DNA of 64,000 nt from assembly GCF_001625565.1 (NCBI RefSeq), contig NZ_AUXS01000044.1, forward strand, positions 1 to 64,000. The letters are read 5' to 3'. Source of the stretch: Pseudoalteromonas luteoviolacea NCIMB 1944 (lineage in GTDB: Bacteria; Pseudomonadota; Gammaproteobacteria; Enterobacterales; Alteromonadaceae). Made by a program: the position numbers and the translations under genes. This document shows positions 43,038-52,744 of this stretch, in pieces. Numbering within the stretch: the first letter of the stretch is position 1; each line of letters begins with the position of its first letter. A model generated the notes under the pieces. That model saw only the letters and a program-made list of their open reading frames with translations, did no database searches and was not told where the DNA came from.

Positions 43038-43396
43038 GATTTCATCACGGGTTTACAGTATGTGTCATTTAAAGTGGCTCAATTTTAGCCAACAATCAAG
43101 AGAAAGTTTTATGAACACATTTAAAATTCACAGTCCCCTATAATGAAAAAATAAATAATTTCACCAAACTTTCGACGAAATGTGATTTTAAAGCGATAAA
43201 CTTGGCTCACAAAATCGATTTCACATTTTGCAATACTTTAACTATCAATCCCATTTGCACTTTATATTGATTACAGTACTATGTTCCCGTTATAGCAAGC
43301 TTGTATCTCCATAAGAATAAGATATAGGGACCAATCTTTGGTCAATATTGCAACTCAAATACTCACAATTATCAATCCAAGCAAACTGAGAACACT
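43038..43396. other. Intergenic region upstream of the M3 peptidase gene
   Basis: About 360 bp, AT-rich, with no gene. It separates the divergent DJ-1/PfpI and M3 peptidase genes and should hold both promoters. No repeat or operator stood out. Confidence 0.4.
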
Positions 43397-45559
43397 ATGA
43401 AATTAAAAATGTCATTTTTGAGCGCAGCAGTGTGTTTAGCGCTAGCAGGGTGCACAGCGACACCAAGCTCACAAGACTCAGCCCAAGTTGAACAAGTTAA
43501 AAAACAATACAACAATCATTTGCTGAAAGAGTACACAGGCCCATATCAAGGTGTTCCTCAGTTTGGCGAAATGAAACTCGAAGACTTAGTACCTGCTGCT
43601 GAAATCGCACTGGCTGAAAACTTAGCTGAGCTTGAAGCCATTGTGAACACCTCAGATGCCCCAACCTTTGAAAATACCATTGCTGCACTTGAGCGCTCTG
43701 GTAGTGCCACAAATCGCCTATACGCTTATTTTGTCACGTACATTACTAATCTGTCTTCCCCTGAAGTACGCGAGCAACAAGCGATTGTGATGGCTAAGTT
43801 GTCTGAGTTTGAATCTACGCGCAACCAAAATAAAGCACTGTTTCAGCGTGTAAAAGCGGTTTATGAAGGCGCAGAATATAAAACATTAACACCTGAACAG
43901 CAGCGTGTTACTTGGACTCAGTACAATAGCTTTGCACGCCATGGTGCAACATTGGAAGGGCAGGCAGCTGAACGCTATGCAGAAATTAACCTTGAGCTAT
44001 CAAAGTTATACACTAAGTTTGGTAACAATGTCCTTGCCGATGAAGAAGGTTACACAACTTTCCTAACAAAGGACCAACTATCTGGTTTACCACAAGCATT
44101 TATTGATTCGGCAGCGAGTGCCGCTGAGAAAAAAGGTCAGCCGGGTAAGTTTGCGATCACCAACACTCGCTCTTCTATGGATCCGTTTTTAACCTACTCA
44201 ACAGAGCGTGAATTGCGTAAAGCTGTTTGGCAAAATTACTATAGTCGCGGCAATAACGCTGGTGAACACAATAACAAGGCCGTTATTTCAGAGATCTTAA
44301 AGCTACGCCGTGAACGTGTTGAGCTACTTGGTTTTGAAGACTATGCTCAGTGGCGACTAGAAGATCGAATGGCGAAAAACCCTAAAAATGCCATTGCTCT
44401 GATGGACAAGGTATGGCCAGCTGCGATTGCACGCGTAAAAGAAGAAGTTGCGGACATGCAAGCAATTGCGGATAAAGAAGGCGCAAACATCAAGATTGAG
44501 CCTTGGGATTACCGCTTCTATGCTGAAAAAGTACGTAAAGCCAAGTACAACTTAGATTCAAACGAGATTAAACAGTATCTGCAGCTAGACAAGCTAACAG
44601 ATGCGATGTTTTATGTTGCGGGACGCTTATTCAACTATGAGTTCTCACCTATCCAAGACGGGTCAGTACCTGTGTACCACCCAGATGTCAAAGTATGGGA
44701 AGTAACTGACAAAACCACTGGCAAGCACATTGGTTTGTGGTATCTAGACCCATTTGCTCGTCAAGGCAAGCGCTCTGGCGCATGGGCGGTTTCATTCCGT
44801 AACCACACTTCTATCGATGGCAAGACAAATGTCTTGAGCACTAACAACTCAAACTTCGTAAAAGGCCCAGAAGGGCAGGCGACGTTAGTTTCTTGGAGCG
44901 ATGCAGAAACCTATTTCCATGAATTTGGCCACTCGCTGCACGCACTGTCTTCAAATGTAAAATACCCTAGTTCAAACTCTGGTGTACGTGACTACACAGA
45001 GTTTCAATCTCAGTTGTTAGAACGTTGGTTATCAACCGAAGAAGTTATCAATAAGTTCTTATTACACAATGAAACAGGCAAACCAATGCCACAATCTTTG
45101 GTTAAAAAGATCAAAGAGTCTTCGACGTTTAATCAAGGTTTTGCAACGACTGAATACCTTGCATCTGCCATTATGGACATGAAATTCCATACCACAGATC
45201 CAGATAAGATCGGTGACCCAGTTGCATTTGAAAAAGCACAACTCGAAGCGATCGGTATGCCAAGCGAAATTGTTATGCGACACAGAACAACGCACTTTAG
45301 CCATGTTTTCTCTGGCGAGGGTTATGCGACCGCTTACTATGGTTACCTATGGGCTGAAGTACTGACTTCTGACGCGGCTGAGGCCTTTGCCAATGCACCA
45401 GGGGGTTTCTACGACAAAGATGTTGCAAAGCGCTTAGTTGACTACCTTTTTGCGGTTAGAAATGCGATGGACCCAGCAGAAGCCTATCGTAAATTCCGTG
45501 GCCGCGATGCCGATGTGAGCGCACTGATGCGTGACCGTGGTTTTCCTGAAACTAAATAA
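43397..45559 (+). CDS. M3-family metallopeptidase (Dcp/oligopeptidase A-like), lipoprotein
   Basis: A 720-residue M3 zinc peptidase. The active site is HEFGH (H508-E509) in TYFHEFGHSLHALSS. The C-terminal signatures include HVFSGEGYATAYYGYLWAEV and PAEAYRKFRGRDADVSAL. The N-terminus is a lipoprotein signal with lipobox LAGC at about residue 19, so the enzyme is anchored to a membrane facing the periplasm, unlike cytoplasmic E. coli Dcp/PrlC. Cleaves short peptides. A bidirectional terminator follows. Confidence 0.92.
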   Translation: MKLKMSFLSAAVCLALAGCTATPSSQDSAQVEQVKKQYNNHLLKEYTGPYQGVPQFGEMKLEDLVPAAEIALAENLAELEAIVNTSDAPTFENTIAALERSGSATNRLYAYFVTYITNLSSPEVREQQAIVMAKLSEFESTRNQNKALFQRVKAVYEGAEYKTLTPEQQRVTWTQYNSFARHGATLEGQAAERYAEINLELSKLYTKFGNNVLADEEGYTTFLTKDQLSGLPQAFIDSAASAAEKKGQPGKFAITNTRSSMDPFLTYSTERELRKAVWQNYYSRGNNAGEHNNKAVISEILKLRRERVELLGFEDYAQWRLEDRMAKNPKNAIALMDKVWPAAIARVKEEVADMQAIADKEGANIKIEPWDYRFYAEKVRKAKYNLDSNEIKQYLQLDKLTDAMFYVAGRLFNYEFSPIQDGSVPVYHPDVKVWEVTDKTTGKHIGLWYLDPFARQGKRSGAWAVSFRNHTSIDGKTNVLSTNNSNFVKGPEGQATLVSWSDAETYFHEFGHSLHALSSNVKYPSSNSGVRDYTEFQSQLLERWLSTEEVINKFLLHNETGKPMPQSLVKKIKESSTFNQGFATTEYLASAIMDMKFHTTDPDKIGDPVAFEKAQLEAIGMPSEIVMRHRTTHFSHVFSGEGYATAYYGYLWAEVLTSDAAEAFANAPGGFYDKDVAKRLVDYLFAVRNAMDPAEAYRKFRGRDADVSALMRDRGFPETK

Positions 45560-45575
45560 GGCCAGGTTCTAAATA

Positions 45576-45610
45576 ATAAAAAGGGCGTTAAATTACACGC
45601 CCTTTTTATT
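45576..45610. terminator. Bidirectional Rho-independent terminator
   Basis: Perfect 11-bp stem AAAAAGGGCGT (45578-45588) / ACGCCCTTTTT (45597-45607), with A- and T-runs usable from both strands. It serves the M3 peptidase gene (ending 45559) and the convergent receiver gene (ending 45646). Confidence 0.85.
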
Positions 45611-45645
45611 GCTATCCAACTTAACTCGCTGACATACTTGTCAAC

Positions 45646-46035
45646 CTATTCACATAGTTGGCCATGCTCATCTAGCACTTTAATTCGCTTAAGCTGCTGT
45701 ATAAGAGTTGCCATATTGAATGGCTTTATGACAAATCCATCGACTTTCTTTAGCAATATTTCCTGTACCCGCTCTTTACTATTTTCGCAGGTTACCATTA
45801 GCACAGGCACTTTTGCCAATTGAGGCGTGTCTCTAATTGTATTTAATAACGTTAATCCGTCGACATGTGGCATATTAAGGTCTGAGACAACCAGTTGATA
45901 TCTACGTTTACCCAGCAACGTTAGTGCTTGTTTTCCATCGATTGCTTCGTCAATATCATCAAAGCCAAGCTTTCTCAGCATATTAATCATCACATGACGC
46001 ATGGACGTCATGTCATCAACCACCAAAATTCTCAT
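45646..46035 (-). CDS. Stand-alone CheY-like response regulator
   Basis: A 129-residue single receiver domain. It has D7-D8 (acid pair), phospho-acceptor D52 (VVSDLNMP), T82 and K104 (VIKPF), all as in CheY. No output domain and no kinase gene adjacent. It may work in chemotaxis or as a phosphotransfer shuttle; the partner is not in this region except possibly the kinase at 49514. The N-terminal ATG is well placed at the strand start. Confidence 0.9.
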   Translation of the reverse strand: MRILVVDDMTSMRHVMINMLRKLGFDDIDEAIDGKQALTLLGKRRYQLVVSDLNMPHVDGLTLLNTIRDTPQLAKVPVLMVTCENSKERVQEILLKKVDGFVIKPFNMATLIQQLKRIKVLDEHGQLCE

Positions 46036-46221
46036 CTTATATCCTTATCAGCACGCTTGGATTAAGTGTCGAACTTCAAAATTAGACAATTTTTAGCCTC
46101 TTGTCTAACCCCTTTACAGCAACACCTAAACCCAGTGTGATAATCAATGCTTTTACTCGAGCAGGACGCATCAACTATGATAAAATTTAACGATACAACT
46201 CATCACTCTAGGGGAAGGAAA

Positions 46222-46470
46222 ATGCGCTGTGAAGAGACAGATCTCATTGAAGTAGCATGCATGAAACACTTTATGCTCAAGGTGGCCACACTGAATAAAG
46301 TGTACCAGGGTGTGGCGAAAGACATCGTGTACAATAGTCAACGAGCACAATGTCTGCTTGTAGAGCAAGACGGACAAGAGGTTCTTATTGAGATGGACTC
46401 AATATTAAAGCTCACAGCCTTAACCCAAAACCCTTTTTTTAAATCGATTAACTTTAAAACCGACAATTAA
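46222..46470 (+). CDS. rof: Rof (YaeO)-like Rho-binding antiterminator
   Basis: The start is placed at the ATG at 46222 (MRCEETDLIEVACMKH), preceded by the strong ribosome site AGGGGAAGGA, giving 82 residues, similar to E. coli Rof. The pattern CEE.D.IE.AC..H and the following beta-strands (YQGVAKDIVYNSQRAQCLLV, LIEMDSILKLTAL) match Rof, which binds Rho and inhibits termination. Assignment is by pattern and length and would be confirmed by a profile search. Confidence 0.75.
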   Translation: MRCEETDLIEVACMKHFMLKVATLNKVYQGVAKDIVYNSQRAQCLLVEQDGQEVLIEMDSILKLTALTQNPFFKSINFKTDN

Positions 46471-46931
46471 TCGGGCTGTAGAGACAAAGACATGAATACA
46501 CTGAGCGGGTTGTCCCTGTATAAACCAAATCGCTCACATCTTTCAAATCCTAGGGATTCATACAACTTAATTGATTCTTCCTGTTTCACCCCAGTTTCCA
46601 GGCGGATCAAGGGGATTTGGGCATCGCCTGCATAGTGCAAGAGGATCTGCATAATACGTTTTGATAAGCCTTTACCACGGAAGCTTGGTTTAACATACAA
46701 GCGTTTTATTTCACCATATAAAGTTTTATCAAACTGTTTGACAATGGCACCACAAGCCACAATCTCTGATTCATTTTTCAACCCCACCGCTCGAACATTA
46801 GGCTGGTTTAACTCCACAAGTGCCAGCGATTGATCACTCGCGATTGGGTAGAGGGTATTCATTAAGCGATCTATTTCTGCAAATAAATCTTGTACGTTAG
46901 GATCATCAGACGTTAGCTCTACTAGCTGCAT
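46467..46931 (-). CDS. GNAT-family N-acetyltransferase
   Basis: A 154-residue GNAT with the acetyl-CoA loop in VKPSFRGKGLSKRIMQI and the later strand IRLETGVKQEESIKLYESLG with LGFERCERFG. The N-terminal half includes VELNQPNVRAVGLKNESEIV. The substrate is unknown. Its stop overlaps the Rof-like stop codon region by 4 bp, in convergent orientation. Confidence 0.82.
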   Translation of the reverse strand: MQLVELTSDDPNVQDLFAEIDRLMNTLYPIASDQSLALVELNQPNVRAVGLKNESEIVACGAIVKQFDKTLYGEIKRLYVKPSFRGKGLSKRIMQILLHYAGDAQIPLIRLETGVKQEESIKLYESLGFERCERFGLYRDNPLSVFMSLSLQPD

Positions 46932-47198
46932 AGGGTCCCTTTTACATTGTTATTTTGTCGCTCGCAAATTTTGCGAATACACCATTATTGGCTGTATACA
47001 TAGTTATCACAACAAGTCATGGGTCGATCTCTGTGGTATTCAGCCTAGATAAAATTGAAGGCCGTCGCTCATGTAAACAATTCAGTGTAATCTAATTTGA
47101 CGCAAGTATAACGGAAAATAGTTTAAATGTTATTAAAATGCGATTTATCGCAGTAAATGGGTACAAAACAACTCAAAAAGTTCAAAAAGTCGTCTTAA

Positions 47199-48002
47199 TC
47201 AGAGAGGTAGGTTTTGGCTGTTGTTAGCCAATTGAATAGGCTGCATTGCTCTGGCATATTTTAACCCAGCTTGCACAAAGGCATTTCTATCCTGCTCACT
47301 GTGGTAATGATAAGCCCACAACCTGTTACGCTGCGAGTGAGAGTACTCTCGTATTAAATCTTCTATCCCACTATGACTGGGATTACCTTTTACAGCACAA
47401 TCATGCAATATGACTTCGCCGTCAGAACTGACATGCGTTAATAACTCTGGAATAGGACGCGTGTCCCCTGAATAGAATACAATGCTAGGTATATGCAGTG
47501 CAAAAGCAGAGTTTGGCGCGTGATGGCGAACAGGATAGGTCCACAGCTTAACACCCAGATGCCAAAAAGATTCGGACACAGGGTGTAAAATAAAGGTATG
47601 CCATACATCAACTTTAGTCTCTGCTAATTTTGTATATCTCAGCATCGCACATAACTGTTGCACCAAAAATACCGGCACATACAGTCTGACTTGGTGTCCT
47701 GATAGGGCAGCCTTAAAATATAGTTGCTCTAAACCACCAATATGATCGTAATGTAAGTGGGTGATAAAAACAGCACTTGGCAAGCTATCTGGAAATACCT
47801 GTTCATATCGGCTCAACGTATCGTGACCACAGTCGATTAACAGCCAAGGTACTGAGCGACATTGCAACACGCAAGCTGAATTGCCTAGCTCAACAGAGCT
47901 GGCATCACCCACACCTAAAAATAATGCAGCATCTGGAAAACTCTGTGTATCAAAGGGCTGGGCTAGGGCCGGGGATACGGGCATTTCTTGAAACATTATC
48001 AA
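47199..48002 (-). CDS. MBL-fold metallohydrolase
   Basis: A 267-residue metallo-beta-lactamase fold protein. The HxHxDH motif is at H82-H84-D86-H87 (ITHLHYDHIGG). Further metal ligands are in VRHHAPN and YSGDTRP. It resembles the RNase Z/phosphodiesterase branch rather than beta-lactamases. A frame longer at the N-terminus is not needed. The substrate is unknown. Monocistronic, with long gaps on both sides. Confidence 0.85.
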   Translation of the reverse strand: MIMFQEMPVSPALAQPFDTQSFPDAALFLGVGDASSVELGNSACVLQCRSVPWLLIDCGHDTLSRYEQVFPDSLPSAVFITHLHYDHIGGLEQLYFKAALSGHQVRLYVPVFLVQQLCAMLRYTKLAETKVDVWHTFILHPVSESFWHLGVKLWTYPVRHHAPNSAFALHIPSIVFYSGDTRPIPELLTHVSSDGEVILHDCAVKGNPSHSGIEDLIREYSHSQRNRLWAYHYHSEQDRNAFVQAGLKYARAMQPIQLANNSQNLPL

Positions 48003-48229
48003 GCTCTTCTGTCAGCAGTTCTGATCCAAAGTTACTTACACATATTGACAATGTCATGACATCAAATTGGCGAATTTATTAAATTAAAAACTAAAAAGTG
48101 GTCAAAAATACAATTATGATATTCTCTTTAAAATAAAACCCTTTAAAAATCAAAATTTTAAAAAATTTGAATTTATGGCCCTATCTTTGCTCTCAATACT
48201 GAACAAATTACAATTAGAAGACTCATCAG

Positions 48230-49261
48230 ATGAAAAGAATCATTACTCCTATCATAGCCGGTTTACTACTAAGTGGTTGTGTTGTGCATGTTAATGGCAA
48301 TGCACAAGACGATTTAGTACAACAAACACAAACACTTTCAATTCCTGCTCAAGGATTAAGCCGCCTTGCAATTGATAACAATGCTGGAAATATTGTGGTT
48401 AAGGGCGTTAAAAGCGCGACAGCTATTTCATTAACAGCCAATGTTTTCACAACATCTGACAGAACCTACACGTTATCTTTAGATAAACAGGGTGATGCTG
48501 CAAAACTGATTGCCAAACATGACACTGAAGTAAGAGTGTTTTGGTATGCACAGCACAGCCCAAAAATTGATATCGAAGTCACTGTACCCGAGCATTTACT
48601 CGTCGATGTACAAGATGACTCAGGCCATATCTCGATTTCGAATGTTGAAGCAGTGGCAATCGATGATAACTCTGGCCACATTGAATTAGCCAAAATCCGA
48701 GGCCAAATCGAAATTGATGATGACTCAGGCAGTATTTCAATTTCGAACGCGCTTGGTAATATCCGTATTGAAGATCAATCAGGCGATATTGCCATTGATT
48801 CAGGCAAATCCGTAGAAATTGAGGATGACTCAGGCGATATCACTCTTCACAATATTCTTGGTGCCATTCAACTAAAAGACGGCTCAGGTAAAATCGAAAT
48901 AAGTGGTGGCAAGTCTGTAGAGATCGAAGATAATTCAGGTGATATCACGCTTAGTAATGTTGTGGGCACCATTGCGGTAACCGATGGCTCAGGTGAAATT
49001 GAGATCGACGGTGGGCTATCCGTTGAACTACATGATGACTCTGGTGATATTCGAGTAGCCAATATTGAAGGCGATGTAAACATCGTTGATGGGTCGGGTG
49101 ATATTTCAGTAGCCCGAACGCAAGGCCAAATTGTAATTGAAGATGACTCTGGCGATATCGAAGTGCGCGACGCGCAGCAATTGAATATTAAAGAAGATGG
49201 CGCTGGTGAAGTAAAGATCTCCAATGTAAAGCACGTATACAATATCAATAGCAACGGCTGA
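48230..49261 (+). CDS. Lipoprotein with DUF4097-type beta-solenoid repeats
   Basis: A 343-residue lipoprotein, lipobox LLSGC at about residue 17. From about residue 125 to 335 the sequence is a chain of about twelve imperfect units of 17-18 residues, each with a core such as IEDDSGDITL or VTDGSGEIEI. Such a rhythm suggests a beta-helix with stacked Asp-Ser-Gly turns, as in the DUF4097 (putative adhesin) family. The DNA is clearly repetitive too. It likely faces the periplasm or cell surface; any binding partner is unknown. Confidence 0.8.
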   Translation: MKRIITPIIAGLLLSGCVVHVNGNAQDDLVQQTQTLSIPAQGLSRLAIDNNAGNIVVKGVKSATAISLTANVFTTSDRTYTLSLDKQGDAAKLIAKHDTEVRVFWYAQHSPKIDIEVTVPEHLLVDVQDDSGHISISNVEAVAIDDNSGHIELAKIRGQIEIDDDSGSISISNALGNIRIEDQSGDIAIDSGKSVEIEDDSGDITLHNILGAIQLKDGSGKIEISGGKSVEIEDNSGDITLSNVVGTIAVTDGSGEIEIDGGLSVELHDDSGDIRVANIEGDVNIVDGSGDISVARTQGQIVIEDDSGDIEVRDAQQLNIKEDGAGEVKISNVKHVYNINSNG

Positions 49262-49291
49262 TCCTGCCTGCCAGCCTAGGCAACTACGCGT

Positions 49292-49321
49292 GCTGTATGC
49301 TCTTAATAAGGAGCATACAGC
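49292..49321. terminator. Hairpin downstream of the beta-solenoid lipoprotein gene
   Basis: Perfect 11-bp stem GCTGTATGCTC / GAGCATACAGC with an 8-nt loop. No T-run follows, so it may stabilise the transcript end rather than terminate. It lies 30 bp past the stop codon. Confidence 0.5.
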
Positions 49322-49513
49322 TAACTGAAAATATAAAAAATTCTTACGTCGAAGTGATAGTCCAATAAATTGATATGAGTGCTTATGCAAAAGGCGACAT
49401 ATGCATGCAAAAAATGCATATCAATTAGGCGATGTTAATAATAATTACCTATACCCCCACTCTTCAAGTTCTCATAATATGGCTCTTTTGCTTTTTAATC
49501 CTATGGGATCGCG

Positions 49514-51676
49514 GTGTTTAAGCTTCTTATATCTACGTGTTTACTATCACTTTCATTTGCCAGTTTTGATACACATTCATCGAATAGCTTTGAGCAATAT
49601 AAGTCTCAAGCTGAAGCCAAAGGCAAAAAAGATAGACACGCATTGCTTGAACAATCGTATACATTACTTGCGGACCCAAGCTTAACAGCGCAGCAGCGCA
49701 CCTATGTACTGCATCGCAGTGCACTTCACTTTGTCAGAACCAATCAATTTACAAAAGCGGCAACCCGCCTCGAAGAGTTTTCAGCTCACTTGGCGCAATT
49801 CCCCAATACCGTTTTTCTTGGTAAATACCATTGGGTAGCAGGAGATTTGGCCATCCTGGTAGGAAATAGTAAGGACGCTAAGTACCACTTTGAACAAGCA
49901 ATATCCCTGTTTTCCCAGACCAAAGATGTGCGCATGCAAAGCCATGCTCACCGTATGCTCGCCAATGTTTTATCTGAGCAACGAGATTATTTTCAAGCGC
50001 TATCTCACGTGTTTCAGGCAAAAGATAAAGCCAACCGCATTAATAACGTACATTTATTTAGTGCAGCGCTAAGCACAGAAGCCCGTATATATCGTGATTT
50101 TAATCAATTCGACAAAGCTCTTGATGTACTAAATCAACAGCTCGAGTTTCAAACGGGACAACCTGATGTCAGCTTGACACATATTTCATCAACTTATTAC
50201 AGCCTCGCTCGTATCTACGAAAAGCTATTTGATCACCCAGCAGCGATAGACGCACTAAATAAGGCCTATGATATTGATACCAAGCTTGGTGACAAAAACT
50301 ATATGGGTGTCGCAAAGCTGCACATAGCAGAGCAATACATTGCCCTTAAGGATCTGGCTGCTGCCCGCACAGCTATCAATGAAGCAAGCGCGCTTTTCGA
50401 ACAGATTGAGAATGCCAAAAACATAGCGAAAACAGATGCCATAAAGGGACAAATTGCGCTTGCCAATAGCAACTATACCGAGGCAATAAAACTGATAACA
50501 CAGTCACTTGCCCAGTTAAATGAGCAAGACAACGTGAGCTTATTCAAAAGATATCAAGTATACCTAGGTCAAGCATTGGCGCATGTTCGACCTAAAGAAG
50601 CTATTGAGTTGTTGCTAAAGCGACACGACATAACGAATAACGAAGTTAACTTGCAAATACTGCAAAGCCTCGCTGTGGCGCACAAGCATTTAGGCGATTT
50701 TGAACAGGCGTTATCTTATCAAGAGCGTGCTTTTACGATGAAAACACAAATTGACAAAATCGCTATTTCAACACGCTTAGAAGCGAAAAAGCTCAACAGT
50801 GAAATAGGTCTGAAGCGACTTGAGGTCAACGAGTTGCAAGCTGGGCTTGCCAAACAACAAGAGGATACAAAAACACGTACCGTGGTCCTTGCTGCCGCAA
50901 TTATTGTATTGATTAACTTTTTATTGCTGTTTTACCTGTACCATTTGAAACGTCGTCGAGTAATGGAAAAAGAAGCTGAGTTACTTAGTCAAAGTTTAAG
51001 CCTGAAACAACAGTTACTTGCAGATGTATCCCATGAACTGCGTACACCTTTAACCGTTTTAAAGTTAAACATTGAAGCACTGGAATACAACCTAACAGAA
51101 GACCCAAAAACCACTTACCAAGTATTGCAACGTAGGTTAGATATGCTCAATACGCTGATTGCAGATATTTACGAATTAGCCCAAGCAGATACCAATAACT
51201 TGCGCCTTGAGTTTGAAACGTGTCAAGCGCGGTCACTGTTCGATGACCTTGCTGTTGCCATAGCGCCTATTTTGGACAACTCAGATATCAATGTCTTGTA
51301 TGTCAACCAGTTACCTGACTCCTTACACATTGAGTGTGACATTAGCCGATTAAATCAAGTCTTCAACAACCTAGCGAGAAATAGCGTACATTATACGGAT
51401 CAACCTGGAGAGATTAAAATAAGCGTTTTCCAGCAGCAGCAAACAGTAGTTTGCCACTTCGAAGACAGTGCGCCAGGGGTGAGTACAGAAGCGCTTGGCA
51501 AATTGTTTGAGCGCTTGTATCGCTGCGACAAGTCTCGCAGTCGAGATCTGGGAGGTTCAGGCCTTGGTTTGTCCATCTGCGAAAAAATCATCGAATTACA
51601 CCAAGGAAGTATTGAAGCCAAACACAGTGACTTGGGTGGCATCGTGATTCAATTTACTTTACCTATAAAGGCATAA
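49514..51676 (+). CDS. TPR-sensor histidine kinase
   Basis: A 720-residue membrane kinase. The start is a GTG at 49514 and the first 22 residues form a signal peptide, so the long helical region (about 30-440), with TPR-like units, is periplasmic. One membrane helix lies at about 455-480 (VVLAAAIIVLINFLLLFYLY). The kinase core has H507 in DVSHELRTPL, an N-box NNLARNSVHYT and GGSGLGLSICEKII. No response regulator follows; the receiver gene at 45646 is 4 kb away. The ligand is unknown. Confidence 0.87.
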   Translation: MFKLLISTCLLSLSFASFDTHSSNSFEQYKSQAEAKGKKDRHALLEQSYTLLADPSLTAQQRTYVLHRSALHFVRTNQFTKAATRLEEFSAHLAQFPNTVFLGKYHWVAGDLAILVGNSKDAKYHFEQAISLFSQTKDVRMQSHAHRMLANVLSEQRDYFQALSHVFQAKDKANRINNVHLFSAALSTEARIYRDFNQFDKALDVLNQQLEFQTGQPDVSLTHISSTYYSLARIYEKLFDHPAAIDALNKAYDIDTKLGDKNYMGVAKLHIAEQYIALKDLAAARTAINEASALFEQIENAKNIAKTDAIKGQIALANSNYTEAIKLITQSLAQLNEQDNVSLFKRYQVYLGQALAHVRPKEAIELLLKRHDITNNEVNLQILQSLAVAHKHLGDFEQALSYQERAFTMKTQIDKIAISTRLEAKKLNSEIGLKRLEVNELQAGLAKQQEDTKTRTVVLAAAIIVLINFLLLFYLYHLKRRRVMEKEAELLSQSLSLKQQLLADVSHELRTPLTVLKLNIEALEYNLTEDPKTTYQVLQRRLDMLNTLIADIYELAQADTNNLRLEFETCQARSLFDDLAVAIAPILDNSDINVLYVNQLPDSLHIECDISRLNQVFNNLARNSVHYTDQPGEIKISVFQQQQTVVCHFEDSAPGVSTEALGKLFERLYRCDKSRSRDLGGSGLGLSICEKIIELHQGSIEAKHSDLGGIVIQFTLPIKA

Positions 51677-51942
51677 CACACTTACAAAAGCCACCAAACT
51701 ATTTTTTATCCTCTATACACCCTGATTCCAGTATGACTTAGACCCACACAACGACGTTGACGGCTTGCCAACGTATAGCATGGCTAATCAATTTGTCATT
51801 TAACGTCTATATTTTGAATATGCTTTGATTTGACTGGCGCTAACCAATCACTTTTATTGATTAGTCTGATTAATTCAATCAAATATACAAATCACCAATC
51901 CGACGACATAATAGCTCCATCAACTTTCGAGGAGAATATAAA

Positions 51943-52677
51943 ATGCTAAATAACATTGAAGGCCAAAACGTTCCAACTGTCACTTTTCCAGTTCGCGTAG
52001 GTGAAGAATTTCAACAAATTACATCAGATGAATTGTTCAAAGATAAGACGGTTATTGTCTTTTCACTACCAGGTGCGTTTACGCCTACATGCTCTTCAAC
52101 ACACTTGCCAAGATATAATGAACTGGCAAATGTTTTTAAACAAAATGGCGTAGACGACATTGTATGTATGTCAGTAAACGATACCTTTGTCATGAATGCT
52201 TGGGCAAAAGACCAAGAAGCAGACAATGTCACTCTTATTCCTGATGGTAATGGTGAGTTCACAGATGGTATGGGCATGCTAGTAGATAAAAGCGACCTTG
52301 GTTTCGGTAAGCGTAGTTGGAGATACTCAATGCTTGTTAAAGATGGCGTGATCGAAAAAATGTTCATCGAACCAGATTTACCAGGCGACCCATTTGAAGT
52401 ATCTGATGCAGACACCATGCTTGAATATATCAACCCAGAACAGAAAAAGCCTGAACCAGTTTCGATTATCACAAAGCCAGGTTGTCCGTTCTGTGCCAAA
52501 GCAAAGGCACTACTCAGTGAAAAAGGTTTGGCATACGAAGAGTTAGTGCTTGGCCAACAGGCGAGCTTAACCAGCTTAAAAGCCTTGTCCGGTCGTGAAA
52601 CTGTGCCTCAAGTATTTATTGGTGGAGCACATATTGGCGGCTCAGATGATTTAACAACTTATTTTGAAAATAACTAA
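51943..52677 (+). CDS. Peroxiredoxin-glutaredoxin hybrid (Prx5-Grx fusion)
   Basis: A 244-residue fusion. Residues 1-165 are a Prx5-type peroxiredoxin with peroxidatic C50 in GAFTPTCS. Residues 170-244 are a glutaredoxin with the redox pair C181/C184 in GCPFCAK. The same fusion is known from Haemophilus and other proteobacteria, where the Grx domain recycles the Prx domain with glutathione. It reduces peroxides. A GAGGAG ribosome site precedes the ATG. It is followed after 67 bp by the flavoprotein gene on the same strand. Confidence 0.93.
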   Translation: MLNNIEGQNVPTVTFPVRVGEEFQQITSDELFKDKTVIVFSLPGAFTPTCSSTHLPRYNELANVFKQNGVDDIVCMSVNDTFVMNAWAKDQEADNVTLIPDGNGEFTDGMGMLVDKSDLGFGKRSWRYSMLVKDGVIEKMFIEPDLPGDPFEVSDADTMLEYINPEQKKPEPVSIITKPGCPFCAKAKALLSEKGLAYEELVLGQQASLTSLKALSGRETVPQVFIGGAHIGGSDDLTTYFENN

Positions 52678-52744
52678 TAGCCAGCACTGTAAAGGGGCAT
52701 GACAGCCCCTGAATACTACTTTTCCAATCTTTAGTGAGGTAATA

